Origin: Solimonas marina
Lineage (GTDB): Bacteria > Pseudomonadota > Gammaproteobacteria > Nevskiales > Nevskiaceae
DNA length: 64,000 bases
Direction of reading: 5' to 3'
Assembly: GCF_012241385.1 (NCBI RefSeq)
Contig: NZ_JAAVXB010000002.1
Coordinates: 186,001-250,000 of the forward strand
In this document: in pieces, positions 27,793 to 39,059 of the stretch
Numbering within the stretch: position 1 is the first letter of the stretch
How the letters are laid out: each line of letters starts with the position of its first letter
The notes under the pieces: model-generated
Database searches by the model: none
Seen by the model: only the letters and a program-made list of their open reading frames with translations
Told to the model about the DNA's origin: nothing
Translations under genes and position numbers: made by a program

Positions 27793-28083
27793 ATGATGGT
27801 TTTAGTCAGTTATGACGTGACTACGGTCGATACTGCGGGTAAGCGCCGGTTGCGTCGCGTCGCTAGGGCGTGCCAGGACTATGGTCAGCGGGTGCAATTT
27901 TCTGTTTTTGAGATCGAAGTCGAGCCTGCGCAGTGGACCGCTCTCAAGCAAAGACTCGTCGACACGATCGACCCGGATGCCGACAGCCTGCGCTTCTATT
28001 ACCTCGGCGCCAATTGGGAGCGTCGCATCGAACACGTTGGCGCCAAACCGGCGACTGATTTCAACGGGCCCCTGATTTTCTGA
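27793..28083 (+). CDS. cas2: CRISPR adaptation protein Cas2
   Basis: A 96-residue ferredoxin-fold protein. VLVSYDVTT near the start carries the conserved Asp8, and the C-terminal strand reads WERRIEHVG. Two Cas2 bridge four Cas1 in the integrase complex. ATG 27793 and 27796 are both possible; it begins 5 bp after cas1. It is the last cas gene and borders the leader. Confidence 0.96.
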   Translation: MMVLVSYDVTTVDTAGKRRLRRVARACQDYGQRVQFSVFEIEVEPAQWTALKQRLVDTIDPDADSLRFYYLGANWERRIEHVGAKPATDFNGPLIF

Positions 28084-28265
28084 ACGGTCGCGCGAACCCC
28101 AAGCGGCCGGTATTTCTCCGAGCGGTTCGCAGTTCTTTAACAAATTGAAAACACGAGTTATCGGCGCTGCGCGAGGAAAGCGTCGCGCCGAATTTTGCAC
28201 GCGGGTGTGAGGTTCGCGTAGCGGAGGTGTTGTCGCTTGCCTGTTCAATGAGTTAAACACACGGA
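28084..28265 (+). promoter_or_regulatory. CRISPR leader
   Basis: The 182 bp between cas2 and the first repeat lack a gene and contain an AT-richer stretch (CAGTTCTTTAACAAATTGAA, 28130-28149) that resembles promoter DNA. Placement next to cas2 and the degenerate repeat at the opposite end both show that this is the leader, with transcription on the plus strand. Confidence 0.85.
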
Positions 28266-31200
28266 GTCGCGCCCATCACGGGCGCGTGGATCGAAACCTG
28301 GACACGCTGAGCTGCGCGCTGCTCGACGAGCGTCGCGCCCATCACGGGCGCGTGGATCGAAACTGTTCGCTCCAGGCGGACCAGTCATCGGCGGTCGGGT
28401 CGCGCCCATCACGGGCGCGTGGATCGAAACGGGCAGATGGGTGAGGCGGGCACCGAGGAATGTTAGTCGCGCCCATCACGGGCGCGTGGATCGAAACCCC
28501 TTGATGTAGAACAGCAGCGCCATTCCGGCAAGTCGCGCCCATCACGGGCGCGTGGATCGAAACGCGGCCACCGCATCGCGGTCGACAGCCGGACGCGGGT
28601 CGCGCCCATCACGGGCGCGTGGATCGAAACCGGCTCGGCATCGAGCGGCGGCGGGTCAACGGTGTCGCGCCCATCACGGGCGCGTGGATCGAAACCTTGT
28701 GGGTTCGTTCCAGCAGGGTGCGCAGGGCTGTCGCGCCCATCACGGGCGCGTGGATCGAAACACCAACAACGCCGATGTCGTCTCGGAAGGGCCGGTGTCG
28801 CGCCCATCACGGGCGCGTGGATCGAAACGACACCGTGCTTGATCGTCCCCGCCTTCAAGCCATGTCGCGCCCATCACGGGCGCGTGGATCGAAACAATCA
28901 GCTCGATCTCATCAGCAGCATGCAACGCGCGTCGCGCCCATCACGGGCGCGTGGATCGAAACCTCAGTTGTGCCGCTCGCGGTTTGGTAGCCGCCGGTCG
29001 CGCCCATCACGGGCGCGTGGATCGAAACAGTCTGTCTGGCCTTCATTCCTGTTCTCCATCGGCGTCGCGCCCATCACGGGCGCGTGGATCGAAACAGATC
29101 CGCGAATTCACCGGGCCGGTGATGCTCGGTCGCGCCCATCACGGGCGCGTGGATCGAAACACCGCACCACGCGTCGACGTGGTCGTCGTGTATTGTCGCG
29201 CCCATCACGGGCGCGTGGATCGAAACGGTCACCTTGGCGATGGTGAAGGCGTCGGCGTGGTCGCGCCCATCACGGGCGCGTGGATCGAAACATGTTCGAT
29301 ACCTCTTTGATTGTTGGCGGGACTCGTCGCGCCCATCACGGGCGCGTGGATCGAAACTCGGCGCAGTCGCGCAGGTATTGCTGAAACTTCTGGTCGCGCC
29401 CATCACGGGCGCGTGGATCGAAACGGGATCTCGGACAACTCCAGCGCCGACGGCCACAGTCGCGCCCATCACGGGCGCGTGGATCGAAACAACCCGCACG
29501 ACCCGGAACATATCGAATATGCGAGTCGCGCCCATCACGGGCGCGTGGATCGAAACTGACCACCGGCATTCCGATGGTCAAGCGCCTTCGTCGCGCCCAT
29601 CACGGGCGCGTGGATCGAAACTTCTGCAGGCCGCGGAAGTCGATCGCCTTGGCGGTCGCGCCCATCACGGGCGCGTGGATCGAAACATCCCGGATTTCCT
29701 CACGCACCCGCGCTACGGCTGGTCGCGCCCATCACGGGCGCGTGGATCGAAACTGCGCGACCCGGTAGAACTGGAACCGCGCCTGATAGTCGCGCCCATC
29801 ACGGGCGCGTGGATCGAAACAGGTCAGTGCATCAGGTGTTGCAGGTGCGGCGGGAGTCGCGCCCATCACGGGCGCGTGGATCGAAACGCAATCGCGTCGT
29901 CGTCGGTCACCAGCAAGGGCTTGTCGCGCCCATCACGGGCGCGTGGATCGAAACCGACACCGCCGCGCCGCTGCGGATCATGAGATAGAAAGGTCGCGCC
30001 CATCACGGGCGCGTGGATCGAAACGGGATCTTGATGTACGTGCTCTTGCCGTTCTTCTGGGTCGCGCCCATCACGGGCGCGTGGATCGAAACTGGATCAC
30101 ATCGGCAACCGTCTGGCCGATTGCGGGGTCGCGCCCATCACGGGCGCGTGGATCGAAACACGATCGTAACGCCGCCTGGCGGGTTGCTGATGTGTCGCGC
30201 CCATCACGGGCGCGTGGATCGAAACACCTGGTGCACCAGCCAGGTCATCGTGGTGGTCTGTCGCGCCCATCACGGGCGCGTGGATCGAAACTTGCAAAGG
30301 GAGACGCGGACCAGGCGCGTGATGCGGTCGCGCCCATCACGGGCGCGTGGATCGAAACAATCCCATCGGCACCAGGATGCTGATCGCATCGACCGTCGCG
30401 CCCATCACGGGCGCGTGGATCGAAACATACCCTTCTCCCGTGGATGGCGACGCGGCCGACGTCGCGCCCATCACGGGCGCGTGGATCGAAACGGCCGGGA
30501 TGACGACCCCGGACACTTCGCCGAATGTCGCGCCCATCACGGGCGCGTGGATCGAAACCGGCTCAGCGGACAGCAGAACTCATCGCCGCCGTGTCGCGCC
30601 CATCACGGGCGCGTGGATCGAAACTCGCTGTCGCATGCGTTGCTGAAGCACGACCACGGTCGCGCCCATCACGGGCGCGTGGATCGAAACTCCTTGGCCG
30701 CAACGCGGCTTAGCTCTGAGTTAGGTCGCGCCCATCACGGGCGCGTGGATCGAAACCTGACGTCGACATCGGAACCGGAACCGGACGGCGGTGTCGCGCC
30801 CATCACGGGCGCGTGGATCGAAACCGCATAACCGCCTTTGATGCCGCGCACCAATGCGTCGCGCCCATCACGGGCGCGTGGATCGAAACTGGCGGCGCGG
30901 CAAGGAGGTCTGTCTCGAAGAGGGTCGCGCCCATCACGGGCGCGTGGATCGAAACTCGGCCGGCAAGCTCGACATCACGGTCGAGGATCGTCGCGCCCAT
31001 CACGGGCGCGTGGATCGAAACAAGCCTCGTTTTTGTGTTAGCGGCTGGGGTTTTCTGTCGCGCCCATCACGGGCGCGTGGATCGAAACCGCATCGGCAGG
31101 TCACTGTCGCCCCAACGATAAGCGTCGCGCCCATCACGGGCGCGTGGATCGAAACTGTGCGAGCGACGCAGGTAAATTCGATCGTTGGGGTCGCGCCCAT

Positions 31201-32489
31201 CACGGGCGCGTGGATCGAAACCCGCGCACGCCGAAAACACCATTCGTGGCGCCACGTCGCGCCCATCACGGGCGCGTGGATCGAAACGGTCGCGTTGGCC
31301 GCGGTGATGCGCTGCATGGTCAGTCGCGCCCATCACGGGCGCGTGGATCGAAACTGGATACCGGCCCCGGCCCGCGAGGGTGTTAAAGGTCGCGCCCATC
31401 ACGGGCGCGTGGATCGAAACACGCCGAATCTGTCGCGCAGATCGTCATGCATGAGTCGCGCCCATCACGGGCGCGTGGATCGAAACTGCTGTTGCAGATA
31501 TGGCGTATCGCCGCCCTTTGTGTCGCGCCCATCACGGGCGCGTGGATCGAAACAAGGACATCACCGGTATCGCGATGGCCATCGTCGGGTCGCGCCCATC
31601 ACGGGCGCGTGGATCGAAACATGCGCAGGGGTACTGAGATGGAAAGCCCGCGCATGTCGCGCCCATCACGGGCGCGTGGATCGAAACTTCGTCATAACGT
31701 ACTTCCTCAGGTTGGTGCCGGTCGCGCCCATCACGGGCGCGTGGATCGAAACAACTGCCGCGACAGCGTGATCAGTTCCAGAACGAGTCGCGCCCATCAC
31801 GGGCGCGTGGATCGAAACACAGCCGGTTGACGTCCTCAGCGGCGCCGATCTGGAGTCGCGCCCATCACGGGCGCGTGGATCGAAACTTTTCGCGTGATCG
31901 CCATCTTTGCAATTATTTCGGTCGCGCCCATCACGGGCGCGTGGATCGAAACCTTGATTCCGAGCGCTTCCTTGAGCACGTCCTGCGTGTCGCGCCCATC
32001 ACGGGCGCGTGGATCGAAACCAAACCATCCACACAAACTACGGTCTCGCCGCGATGGTCGCGCCCATCACGGGCGCGTGGATCGAAACTTGCCGGTGTAC
32101 TGCAAGATCGGCGTCGATCCAGCGGTCGCGCCCATCACGGGCGCGTGGATCGAAACTCGGCAGTCATTGATCAGCCTCCAAAAGTCGAATGTCGCGCCCA
32201 TCACGGGCGCGTGGATCGAAACGAGCCGGGCCTGGCGCAGCGCTACGCCCGCGCCCGTCGCGCCCATCACGGGCGCGTGGATCGAAACTTGCGAAGGGTG
32301 ACATGGACAACTCGGGCACATTCGTCGCGCCCATCACGGGCGCGTGGATCGAAACTCATCGAGAACGGCCTGATGCCCGTCGATCAGCGCGTCGCGCCCA
32401 TCACGGGCGCGTGGATCGAAACCGTCCGGTGGACCTCACCAAGCCCCTTCAGACCGTGTCGCGCCCATCACGGGCGCGTGGACCGAAAT
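28266..32489 (+). CRISPR. Type I-C CRISPR array, 64 repeats and 63 spacers
   Basis: I counted 64 repeats of 32 bp at an average spacing of 66.5 bp, with spacers of about 33-37 bp, all different by eye. The repeat starts GTCGCGCCC and ends GTGGATCGAAAC; CGCGCCC (3-9) pairs with GGGCGCG (15-21) around an ATCAC loop. Cleavage by Cas5c at the stem base would leave the 11-nt handle TGGATCGAAAC. All repeats look identical except the last (32458-32489), which has GGACCGAAAT at its end, marking the old, leader-distal end. Confidence 0.97.
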
Positions 32490-32529
32490 TCGGTCTGCTT
32501 GAGGGAACGGCCGGCTGCTGTCCGCATAT

Positions 32530-32555
32530 AAAAAGGGCGCCCGAAGGCGCCCTCT
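32530..32555 (-). terminator. Rho-independent terminator after the MHS transporter
   Basis: A 7-bp stem GGGCGCC / GGCGCCC with a CGAA loop is flanked by five A on the left, which become a T-run on the minus strand, 20 bp beyond the transporter stop. It may also shield the array from opposite transcription. Confidence 0.8.
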
Positions 32556-32575
32556 GTACTCTAAGAGCGGAAGAA

Positions 32576-33910
32576 CTATTCGTCCTTCATCTCCAAACTG
32601 CGGTTCACGCGCAGGACTAGCAGGGTGACGACCGCGCCGGACAGCAGGTAGAGGCCGACGTAGCCGATGCCGAGGTGGGCGGTGATCAGCAGGGCGATCA
32701 GCGGGGCGAAGGCCGCGCCGAGTAGCCAGGCGAAGTCCGAGGTCAGCACGGCGGCGCTGTAGCGGAAGCGCCGTTCGAAGCTGGAGTTGATGGCGCCGGA
32801 GGCCTGGGCGTGGGTGAAGCCGAGCAGGGCGAAGCCGGCCAGGATGAAGATGTAGGCGCCGGCGCGGGTGCCGGTCAGGAACAGTGGCAGCATGCCGCAG
32901 ATCGAGAAGATGGCGATCAGGGCGGCGCCGATGCCCAGCGTGGTGCGGCGGCCGAGCCGGTCGGCGCAGATGCCGGAGATCATCATGGTGACGATGGCGA
33001 TCGCGGCGCCGGCGCACTGCACGAGCAGGAATTCGACGACCGACTCGTGCGAGAACAGCGTCACCCACGACAGCGGGAACACGGTGACGAGGTGGAACAG
33101 TGCGAAGCAGGCCAGCGGCGCCAGGGCACCGAGGGCGATGCGCCGCCACTGCAGCTTGAACATCTCCCCCAGCGGCGCCGGCATCAGCTGGCGGGTGCGC
33201 AGCAGGTGCGTGAACTCTGGGGTTTCGACCAGGCGCAGGCGCGCGAACAGGGCGACGACGTTGATCGAGAACGCCACGTAGAACGGATAGCGCCAGCCCC
33301 AGTCGAGGAAGTCGGCACTGGACAGGCTGGCGACCAGCATGACGAACAGGCCGGCGGCGATCAGAAAGCCGATCGGGGCACCGAGCTGCGGGATCATGGC
33401 GAACCAGCCGCGGCGGTTTTCCGGGGCGTTGAGGGCCAGCAGCGAGGGCAGGCCGTCCCAGCTGGCGCCGAGCGCGACGCCTTGCGCGGCACGGAACAGT
33501 CCGAGCAGGACGATGGCGGCGGTGCCGATCGAGGTGTAGCCGGGCAGGAAGGCCATGCCGGCGGTGGCGGTGCCGAGCATGAACAGGGCGAAGGTCAGCT
33601 TGGTGCCGCGACCGTACCAGTCGTGCAGGACGCGGCCAAACAGGGCGCCTAGCGGCCGGGTGATGAACGCCAGCGAGAACAGGGAAAACGAGTAGAGCGT
33701 GCCGGTGTAGGCGTCGACGAACGGGAAGAAAACCTGCGGGAAAACCAGCACCGCGGCGATGCCGAATACAAAAAAGTCAAAGAATTCAGATACTCGCCCG
33801 ATGATGACGCCGATGGCGATCTCACCGGGGCGGACTTGCTCCATGACGTGTGCCTCGGGGTGCCCGGCTGGACCGACGGCCGGAGCGGTTGCTGCTGGCG
33901 ATACAGGCAT
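32576..33910 (-). CDS. MFS transporter, metabolite:H+ symporter (MHS) type
   Basis: A 444-residue inner-membrane protein with about 12 hydrophobic helices. SEFFDFFVFG in helix 1 and RPLGALFGRVLHDWYGRGTKL (the loop 2-3 motif A region, in part) are typical of the MHS family (ShiA, YhjE, ProP relatives), which import carboxylates, shikimate or osmolytes with protons. The substrate is not deducible. Start is ATG 33910; an internal Met (MEQVRPGE, 33844) is also possible. Divergent from cyoA. Confidence 0.88.
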   Translation of the reverse strand: MPVSPAATAPAVGPAGHPEAHVMEQVRPGEIAIGVIIGRVSEFFDFFVFGIAAVLVFPQVFFPFVDAYTGTLYSFSLFSLAFITRPLGALFGRVLHDWYGRGTKLTFALFMLGTATAGMAFLPGYTSIGTAAIVLLGLFRAAQGVALGASWDGLPSLLALNAPENRRGWFAMIPQLGAPIGFLIAAGLFVMLVASLSSADFLDWGWRYPFYVAFSINVVALFARLRLVETPEFTHLLRTRQLMPAPLGEMFKLQWRRIALGALAPLACFALFHLVTVFPLSWVTLFSHESVVEFLLVQCAGAAIAIVTMMISGICADRLGRRTTLGIGAALIAIFSICGMLPLFLTGTRAGAYIFILAGFALLGFTHAQASGAINSSFERRFRYSAAVLTSDFAWLLGAAFAPLIALLITAHLGIGYVGLYLLSGAVVTLLVLRVNRSLEMKDE

Positions 33911-34030
33911 GTAGTTCTCTCCTTATTCGAATGATCGTCACTAAGAAGCCTGATCCGCCGCCGGCGCGCGGCCGGAGACGGCACCGCAAAACCATTTGAC
34001 GCTGGTGAGCACTGTACTCCCGCTGGCGCA

Positions 34031-34049
34031 ATTGGACAAAACGTCCAAT
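34031..34049. promoter_or_regulatory. Inverted repeat upstream of cyoA
   Basis: ATTGGAC-AAAAC-GTCCAAT is a perfect 7-bp inverted repeat in the 200-bp divergent region between the transporter and cyoA, about 60 bp before cyoA. It may be a binding site for a respiratory regulator. The responsible protein cannot be named from the sequence. Confidence 0.5.
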
Positions 34050-34110
34050 CGAGCTGAACTCCAAACCGGTTTACCATATTGGCCCCCAAGAACCATCTCC
34101 TCGATTAACC

Positions 34111-35166
34111 ATGCCCAGCAGACTCCTGCGAGGATTGCTCCTGAGCCCCGTTGTCATGCTCATGGCCGGGTGCAACGCCGTGCTGCTGAAGCCGTCCGGC
34201 GACCTGGCGGTTCAGCAGCGCGACCTCCTCATCATTTGCACGATCCTGATGCTGCTGGTGGTCGTGCCGGTCATCGTCATGTCGCTGTGGTTTGCATGGC
34301 GGTATCGATCGTCGAACGCCAAGGCGGACTACGATCCGGACTGGCATCACTCGACGTTGATCGAGCTGATCGTCTGGTCGGCGCCGCTGCTGATCATCAT
34401 CGTGCTCGGTGCGCTGACCTGGATCAGCACGCACAAGCTTGATCCGTATCGGCCGATCGAGCGCATTTCCGCCGACAAGCCGCTGCCGCCGGGCGCCAAG
34501 ACGCTGGAAGTGGAGGTCGTGGCGCTGAACTGGAAGTGGCTGTTCATCTATCCGCAGTACGGCATCGCCACGGTCAATGAGCTGGCGGCACCGGTCGACA
34601 TGCCGATCAAGTTCATGATCACCGGCGCCGAGTCGACGGGCATGAACTCGTTCTTCGTGCCGTCGCTGGCCGGTCAGATTTACGCGATGTCGGGCATGCA
34701 GACGCTGTTGCACGCGGTGATCAACAAGCCGGGCGTCTACGACGGCTTCTCGGCGAACTACAGCGGTGCGGGCTTTGCGGGCATGACCTTCAAGTTCCAC
34801 GGCATGAGCGCTGACGACTTCACGCAGTGGGTGAACAAGGTCAAGGCCAGCCCGGACGCGATGCAGGACGCCGAATACGTGCAGCTCGAAAAGCCGAGCA
34901 TGCAGAATAAGGTGCAGTACTTCGCCAGCGTTGATCCGCAGCTGTATCACAAGATCCTGACGCTCTGCGTGCAGCCGGACGCGCCGGCCTGCAACAGCCT
35001 GAAGCCGCCGAAGGCTGAAGGTGAAGAGGGGCACGAAGGCGGTGAGGCCGCAGCCGAGCCGGCCATGCACCACGAGCAGACGATGGCTGGCATGGCAGCG
35101 CCCATGCCCGACGAAGCGGCGCAGCCGTCTTCGTCCGATGACGCCTCGGCGTCGCCTCAACACTAA
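34111..35166 (+). CDS. cyoA: Cytochrome bo3-type ubiquinol oxidase subunit II
   Basis: A 351-residue lipoprotein subunit. Signal with lipobox LMAGC (Cys21), two transmembrane helices (about 40-65 and 85-110), then a periplasmic cupredoxin domain with the ALNWKWLFIYPQYGIATVN segment of quinol oxidases. The usual CuA cysteines and histidines are absent, as in CyoA rather than cytochrome c oxidase. The C-terminal tail is Glu/His/Met/Ala-rich and longer than in E. coli. First gene of cyoABCD. Confidence 0.95.
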   Translation: MPSRLLRGLLLSPVVMLMAGCNAVLLKPSGDLAVQQRDLLIICTILMLLVVVPVIVMSLWFAWRYRSSNAKADYDPDWHHSTLIELIVWSAPLLIIIVLGALTWISTHKLDPYRPIERISADKPLPPGAKTLEVEVVALNWKWLFIYPQYGIATVNELAAPVDMPIKFMITGAESTGMNSFFVPSLAGQIYAMSGMQTLLHAVINKPGVYDGFSANYSGAGFAGMTFKFHGMSADDFTQWVNKVKASPDAMQDAEYVQLEKPSMQNKVQYFASVDPQLYHKILTLCVQPDAPACNSLKPPKAEGEEGHEGGEAAAEPAMHHEQTMAGMAAPMPDEAAQPSSSDDASASPQH

Positions 35167-35205
35167 GGCACCGACCGCGTCGTGCCAGTATTTCGGGATT
35201 AACCG

Positions 35206-37206
35206 ATGCAAGAAAAATCCGATCTCATGCGTTTCATCTTCGGGCGGCTCAGTCTTGAGTCGATTCCGTACCACGAGCCGATCCTGGTCTGGACGTTCGT
35301 GGCGGTGGCCCTGATCGGTGGTGCGCTGTTCGCGGCCATCACCTACTACCGCAAGTGGGGCTACCTCTGGACCGAGTGGTTCACCAGCATCGATCACAAG
35401 AAGATCGGCATCATGTACATGGTGCTGGGTATCGTCATGCTGCTGCGCGGGTTCTCCGACGCGGTGATGATGCGTATCCAGCAGGCCATCGCCTTCAACG
35501 GTGACATGGGCTATCTGCCGCCGCATCACTACGACCAGATCTTCACGGCGCATGGCGTGATCATGATCTTCTTCGTGGCGATGCCGTTCGTCGTGGGTCT
35601 GATGAACGTCGCGGTGCCGCTGCAGATTGGTGCGCGCGACGTCGCGTTCCCGTTCCTCAACAACTTCAGCTTCTGGATGACCACCGTCGGCGCGGTGCTG
35701 GTCATGCTGTCGCTGTTCATCGGTGAGTTCGCGCGCACCGGCTGGCTGGCCTATCCACCGGTATCGGAACTCATATTAAGTCCCGACGTCGGTGTCGATT
35801 ACTACATCTGGTCGCTGCAGATCGCCGGTGTCGGCACCTTGCTGTCCGGCGTCAACTTCCTGGTCACCATCGTCAAGATGCGTGCGCCGGGCATGACGCT
35901 GATGAAGATGCCGGTGTTCACGTGGACGGCGCTGTGCACCAACGTGCTGATCGTTGCCGCGTTCCCGGTGCTGACCGGCGTGCTCGCGCTGCTGTCGCTG
36001 GACCGCTACGTCGGCACGCACTTCTTCACGAACGACATGGGCGGCAACGCCATGATGTACGTGAACCTGATCTGGATCTGGGGTCACCCCGAGGTCTACA
36101 TCCTGATCCTGCCGATGTTCGGCGTGTTCTCGGAAGTGGTTGCCACGTTCTCGGGCAAGCGCCTGTTCGGCTACACGTCGATGGTCTACGCCACGGTCGT
36201 CATCACGATCCTGTCGTACATCGTTTGGCTGCATCACTTCTTCACGATGGGTTCCGGTGCGAGTGTGAACTCGTTCTTCGGCATCACCACGATGATCATC
36301 TCCATTCCCACGGGCGTGAAGATGTTCAACTGGCTGTTCACGATGTACCGCGGCCGCATCCGCTTCGAACTGCCGATGATGTGGGCGGTGGCGTTCATGG
36401 TCACCTTCACCGTCGGCGGCATGACGGGCGTGATGCTGGCGATTCCGCCGGCCGACTTCTCGCTGCACAACTCGCTGTTCCTGATCGCGCACTTCCATAA
36501 CGTGATCATCGGCGGCGTGGTGTTCGGCGCGTTCGCGGCGATCAGCTACTGGTTCCCGAAGTCGATGGGCTTCAAGCTCGATCCGTTCTGGGGCAAGTGC
36601 TCGTTCTGGTTCTGGGTGATCGGTTACTGGTTCGCGTTCACGCCGCTGTATGTGCTGGGCTTGATGGGTGTGACCCGCCGTCTGAACCACTTCGACGATC
36701 CGTCGCTGCAGATCTGGTTCCAGATCGCTGCGTTCGGTGCGTTCCTGATCTTCCTCGGCATCATGTGCTTCCTGGTGCAGATCTACGTCAGCTTCCGTGA
36801 CCGCGAGCGTCTGCGCGACACGACGGGCGACCCGTGGGATGGTCGTACGCTGGAGTGGTCGACCGCCTCGCCGTCGCCGGTCTACAACTTCGCGTTCACG
36901 CCGTACATCAGCGAGATCGATGCCTGGACCGACATGAAGCGTCGCGGCTACCAGCGCCCGGACAGCGGCTTCGTGCCGATCCACATGCCGAAGAACACGG
37001 CGACCGGCTTCGTGCTGGCGGCTCTGGCTGGTGTCTGCGGCTTCGCGCTGATCTGGCACATCTGGTGGCTGGCCGCGCTGTCGTTCGTCGGCCTGATCGG
37101 CTCGGCGATCTTCCATACGTTCAACTACGATCGTGACTACTACATTCCGGCCGACGAGGTCGAGAAGACGGAAGCCGAACGTACCCGACTGCTTGCGCAG
37201 GCCTGA
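35206..37206 (+). CDS. cyoB: Cytochrome bo3-type ubiquinol oxidase subunit I
   Basis: A 666-residue haem-copper oxidase catalytic subunit with about 15 helices, nearly the same length as E. coli CyoB (663). [12 protein letters not shown], the low-spin haem His in [10 protein letters not shown], the CuB His-Tyr region [12 protein letters not shown], the HHFF pair and the final haem ligands in [12 protein letters not shown] are all present. It reduces O2 to water and pumps protons. Confidence 0.97.
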   Translation: MQEKSDLMRFIFGRLSLESIPYHEPILVWTFVAVALIGGALFAAITYYRKWGYLWTEWFTSIDHKKIGIMYMVLGIVMLLRGFSDAVMMRIQQAIAFNGDMGYLPPHHYDQIFTAHGVIMIFFVAMPFVVGLMNVAVPLQIGARDVAFPFLNNFSFWMTTVGAVLVMLSLFIGEFARTGWLAYPPVSELILSPDVGVDYYIWSLQIAGVGTLLSGVNFLVTIVKMRAPGMTLMKMPVFTWTALCTNVLIVAAFPVLTGVLALLSLDRYVGTHFFTNDMGGNAMMYVNLIWIWGHPEVYILILPMFGVFSEVVATFSGKRLFGYTSMVYATVVITILSYIVWLHHFFTMGSGASVNSFFGITTMIISIPTGVKMFNWLFTMYRGRIRFELPMMWAVAFMVTFTVGGMTGVMLAIPPADFSLHNSLFLIAHFHNVIIGGVVFGAFAAISYWFPKSMGFKLDPFWGKCSFWFWVIGYWFAFTPLYVLGLMGVTRRLNHFDDPSLQIWFQIAAFGAFLIFLGIMCFLVQIYVSFRDRERLRDTTGDPWDGRTLEWSTASPSPVYNFAFTPYISEIDAWTDMKRRGYQRPDSGFVPIHMPKNTATGFVLAALAGVCGFALIWHIWWLAALSFVGLIGSAIFHTFNYDRDYYIPADEVEKTEAERTRLLAQA

Positions 37207-37210
37207 TCCT

Positions 37211-37831
37211 ATGTCGACACATCACGCTCCAACGCTCGACCCGTCCGGTTTCTATGTGACCGGCGAGCATCACACTGAAAACGGCACGCTGCTCGGCTTC
37301 TGGCTGTACCTGATGAGCGACTGCCTCATCTTCGCGGTGCTGTTCGCGACCTACGGCGTGCTCAATGGCAGCTACGCTGGTGGTCCGGACCAGAAGATGC
37401 TGTTCGACCTGCCGCTGATCGCGGTCAACACCGCGGCGCTGCTGCTGTCGTCGATCACCTACGGCTTTGCGATGCTCGAAGCGCATCGCGGCCGCAAGGG
37501 CGCGGTCATCGCCTGGTTGGTCATCACCGCGCTGTTCGGTGCCACCTTCGTCGGCATCGAGCTGACCGAGTTCCACCACATGATCGGCGAGGGTGCCGGC
37601 CCGTGGCGCAGCGCGTTCCTGTCGTCGTTCTTCGCGCTGGTCGCGACGCACGGCCTGCACGTTTCGTTCGGCATCCTGTGGATGATCGTGCTGATGGTGC
37701 AGACCTCGAAGAGCGGTCTCACCGAGCAGATGACGCGCCGCCTGAGCTGCCTGTCGCTGTTCTGGCACTTCCTCGACATCATCTGGATCGGCGTCTTCAC
37801 CTTCGTCTATCTGATGGGAGTTCTGAAATGA
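37211..37831 (+). CDS. cyoC: Cytochrome bo3-type ubiquinol oxidase subunit III
   Basis: A 206-residue membrane subunit with five predicted helices. GFWLYLMSDCLIFAVLFATY and ATHGLHVSFGILW are typical of CyoC/CtaE proteins. ATG 37211 lies 4 bp after the cyoB stop. Its stop overlaps cyoD's start (ATGA). Confidence 0.95.
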   Translation: MSTHHAPTLDPSGFYVTGEHHTENGTLLGFWLYLMSDCLIFAVLFATYGVLNGSYAGGPDQKMLFDLPLIAVNTAALLLSSITYGFAMLEAHRGRKGAVIAWLVITALFGATFVGIELTEFHHMIGEGAGPWRSAFLSSFFALVATHGLHVSFGILWMIVLMVQTSKSGLTEQMTRRLSCLSLFWHFLDIIWIGVFTFVYLMGVLK

Positions 37832-38247
37832 GCACGGCCCACCACGAAACCGAACTCGAACCGCACGTTCACAGCCACGACCATGGCCACGGCCATGGCG
37901 GTGAGGCGCACGGCTCGCTCAAGGGCTACATGATCGGCTTTGTGCTGTCGATCATCCTGACCGCGATCCCGTTCTGGATCGTCATGGGCGGCGTGATGAC
38001 GTCGAACCAGACGGCCGCCGTCGTGGTGCTGGCGTTCGCGCTGGTGCAGATCGTCGTGCACGTCATCTACTTCCTGCACATGAACAGCTCGTCGGAAGGC
38101 GGCTGGAACATGCTGGCGATGATCTTCACGGCGGTGCTGGTGCTGATCACCATCGTCGGCTCGTTCTGGGTCATGTACCACATGAACCACCTGATGATGC
38201 CGCAGATGCACGAGATGTCGGCGTCCGACGCGCACGACATGCCCTGA
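37828..38247 (+). CDS. cyoD: Cytochrome bo3-type ubiquinol oxidase subunit IV
   Basis: A 139-residue small membrane subunit with three helices after a His-rich N-terminus (HVHSHDHGHGHGGEAHG), followed by SLKGYMIGFVLSIILTAIPF as in CyoD. The His-rich stretch is longer than in E. coli and could bind metal. ATG 37828 overlaps the cyoC stop by 4 nt. Confidence 0.93.
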   Translation: MSTAHHETELEPHVHSHDHGHGHGGEAHGSLKGYMIGFVLSIILTAIPFWIVMGGVMTSNQTAAVVVLAFALVQIVVHVIYFLHMNSSSEGGWNMLAMIFTAVLVLITIVGSFWVMYHMNHLMMPQMHEMSASDAHDMP

Positions 38248-38276
38248 GGGGCAGCGCGCGCGACGTCAGATTTTCG

Positions 38277-39035
38277 ATGTCTGCAGACCGGCCGCGATCG
38301 ACCGCCAGCCTTTACGGGCTCGCCGTCATCGCGGTCTTTCTGTTTGGCGGTTTCGTCTGGCTCGGCACCTGGCAGGTTCACCGGCTGCACTGGAAGCTGG
38401 ATCTGATCTCCCGGGTCGATCACCGCCTGGCGGCCAAGCCGGTACCGGCGCCGGCACGTGACGGCTGGGCGAAGGTCAACGAGCGTGACGACAACTACCT
38501 CAAGGTCTTTGTCGATGGCGTCTTTCTGCACGGGCGGGAAACCTTCGTACAGGCGGTGACCGATCGTGGCCCGGGCTTCTGGGTGATGACGCCGCTCAAG
38601 CAGGCCGACGGCTCTATCGTGCTGGTCAATCGCGGCTTCGTCGACACCGAACATCGCGATCCGCTGATGCGCTTGCCGGCGCATCCGGATGCGCCGGTGC
38701 ACATCGTCGGCCTGCTGCGCATGACCGAGCCCAAGGGCGGCTTCCTGCGCCACAACAAGCCCGATGAAGACCGCTGGTATTCGCGCGATGTGGCGGCCAT
38801 CGCCCAGGCGCGCGGGCTGCAGGCGGCCGACGTAGCGCCGTATTTCATCGATGCCGACGCCACGCCCAACCCCAGCGGCTGGCCGGTCGGCGGCCTGACC
38901 GTCGTCAAGTTTCATAACAGCCATCTGGTCTACGCCATCACCTGGTACGGCCTGGCGCTGATGACGCTGATCTGGGCCTACATCCTGGCGCGCGGCGAAT
39001 GGCGCCGCCGCAGCGGGGCCGCCGGTCCCGCATAG
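38277..39035 (+). CDS. SURF1-family oxidase biogenesis protein
   Basis: A 252-residue SURF1 homologue with an N-terminal helix (GLAVIAVFLFGGFVWLGTWQ), a periplasmic domain containing VLVNRGFV and a C-terminal helix (HLVYAITWYGLALMTLIW). SURF1 proteins help insert haem into oxidase subunit I. It sits 29 bp after cyoD, so it is likely dedicated to this oxidase. Confidence 0.93.
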   Translation: MSADRPRSTASLYGLAVIAVFLFGGFVWLGTWQVHRLHWKLDLISRVDHRLAAKPVPAPARDGWAKVNERDDNYLKVFVDGVFLHGRETFVQAVTDRGPGFWVMTPLKQADGSIVLVNRGFVDTEHRDPLMRLPAHPDAPVHIVGLLRMTEPKGGFLRHNKPDEDRWYSRDVAAIAQARGLQAADVAPYFIDADATPNPSGWPVGGLTVVKFHNSHLVYAITWYGLALMTLIWAYILARGEWRRRSGAAGPA

Positions 39036-39059
39036 ACTTCCGCGGCGAAGGCGTCCAGC

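Noticed and set aside
31089..31189. Adjacent spacers 43 and 44 share ATCGTTGGGG in opposite orientation
   Set aside because: A 10-bp match between two GC-rich spacers among 63 is within chance; the rest of the spacers differ.
28310..32620. Long open frames with repeated peptides such as VAPITGAWIET or SRPSRARGSK
   Set aside because: They are translations of the 32-bp CRISPR repeat in all frames; period and content follow the array, not a protein.
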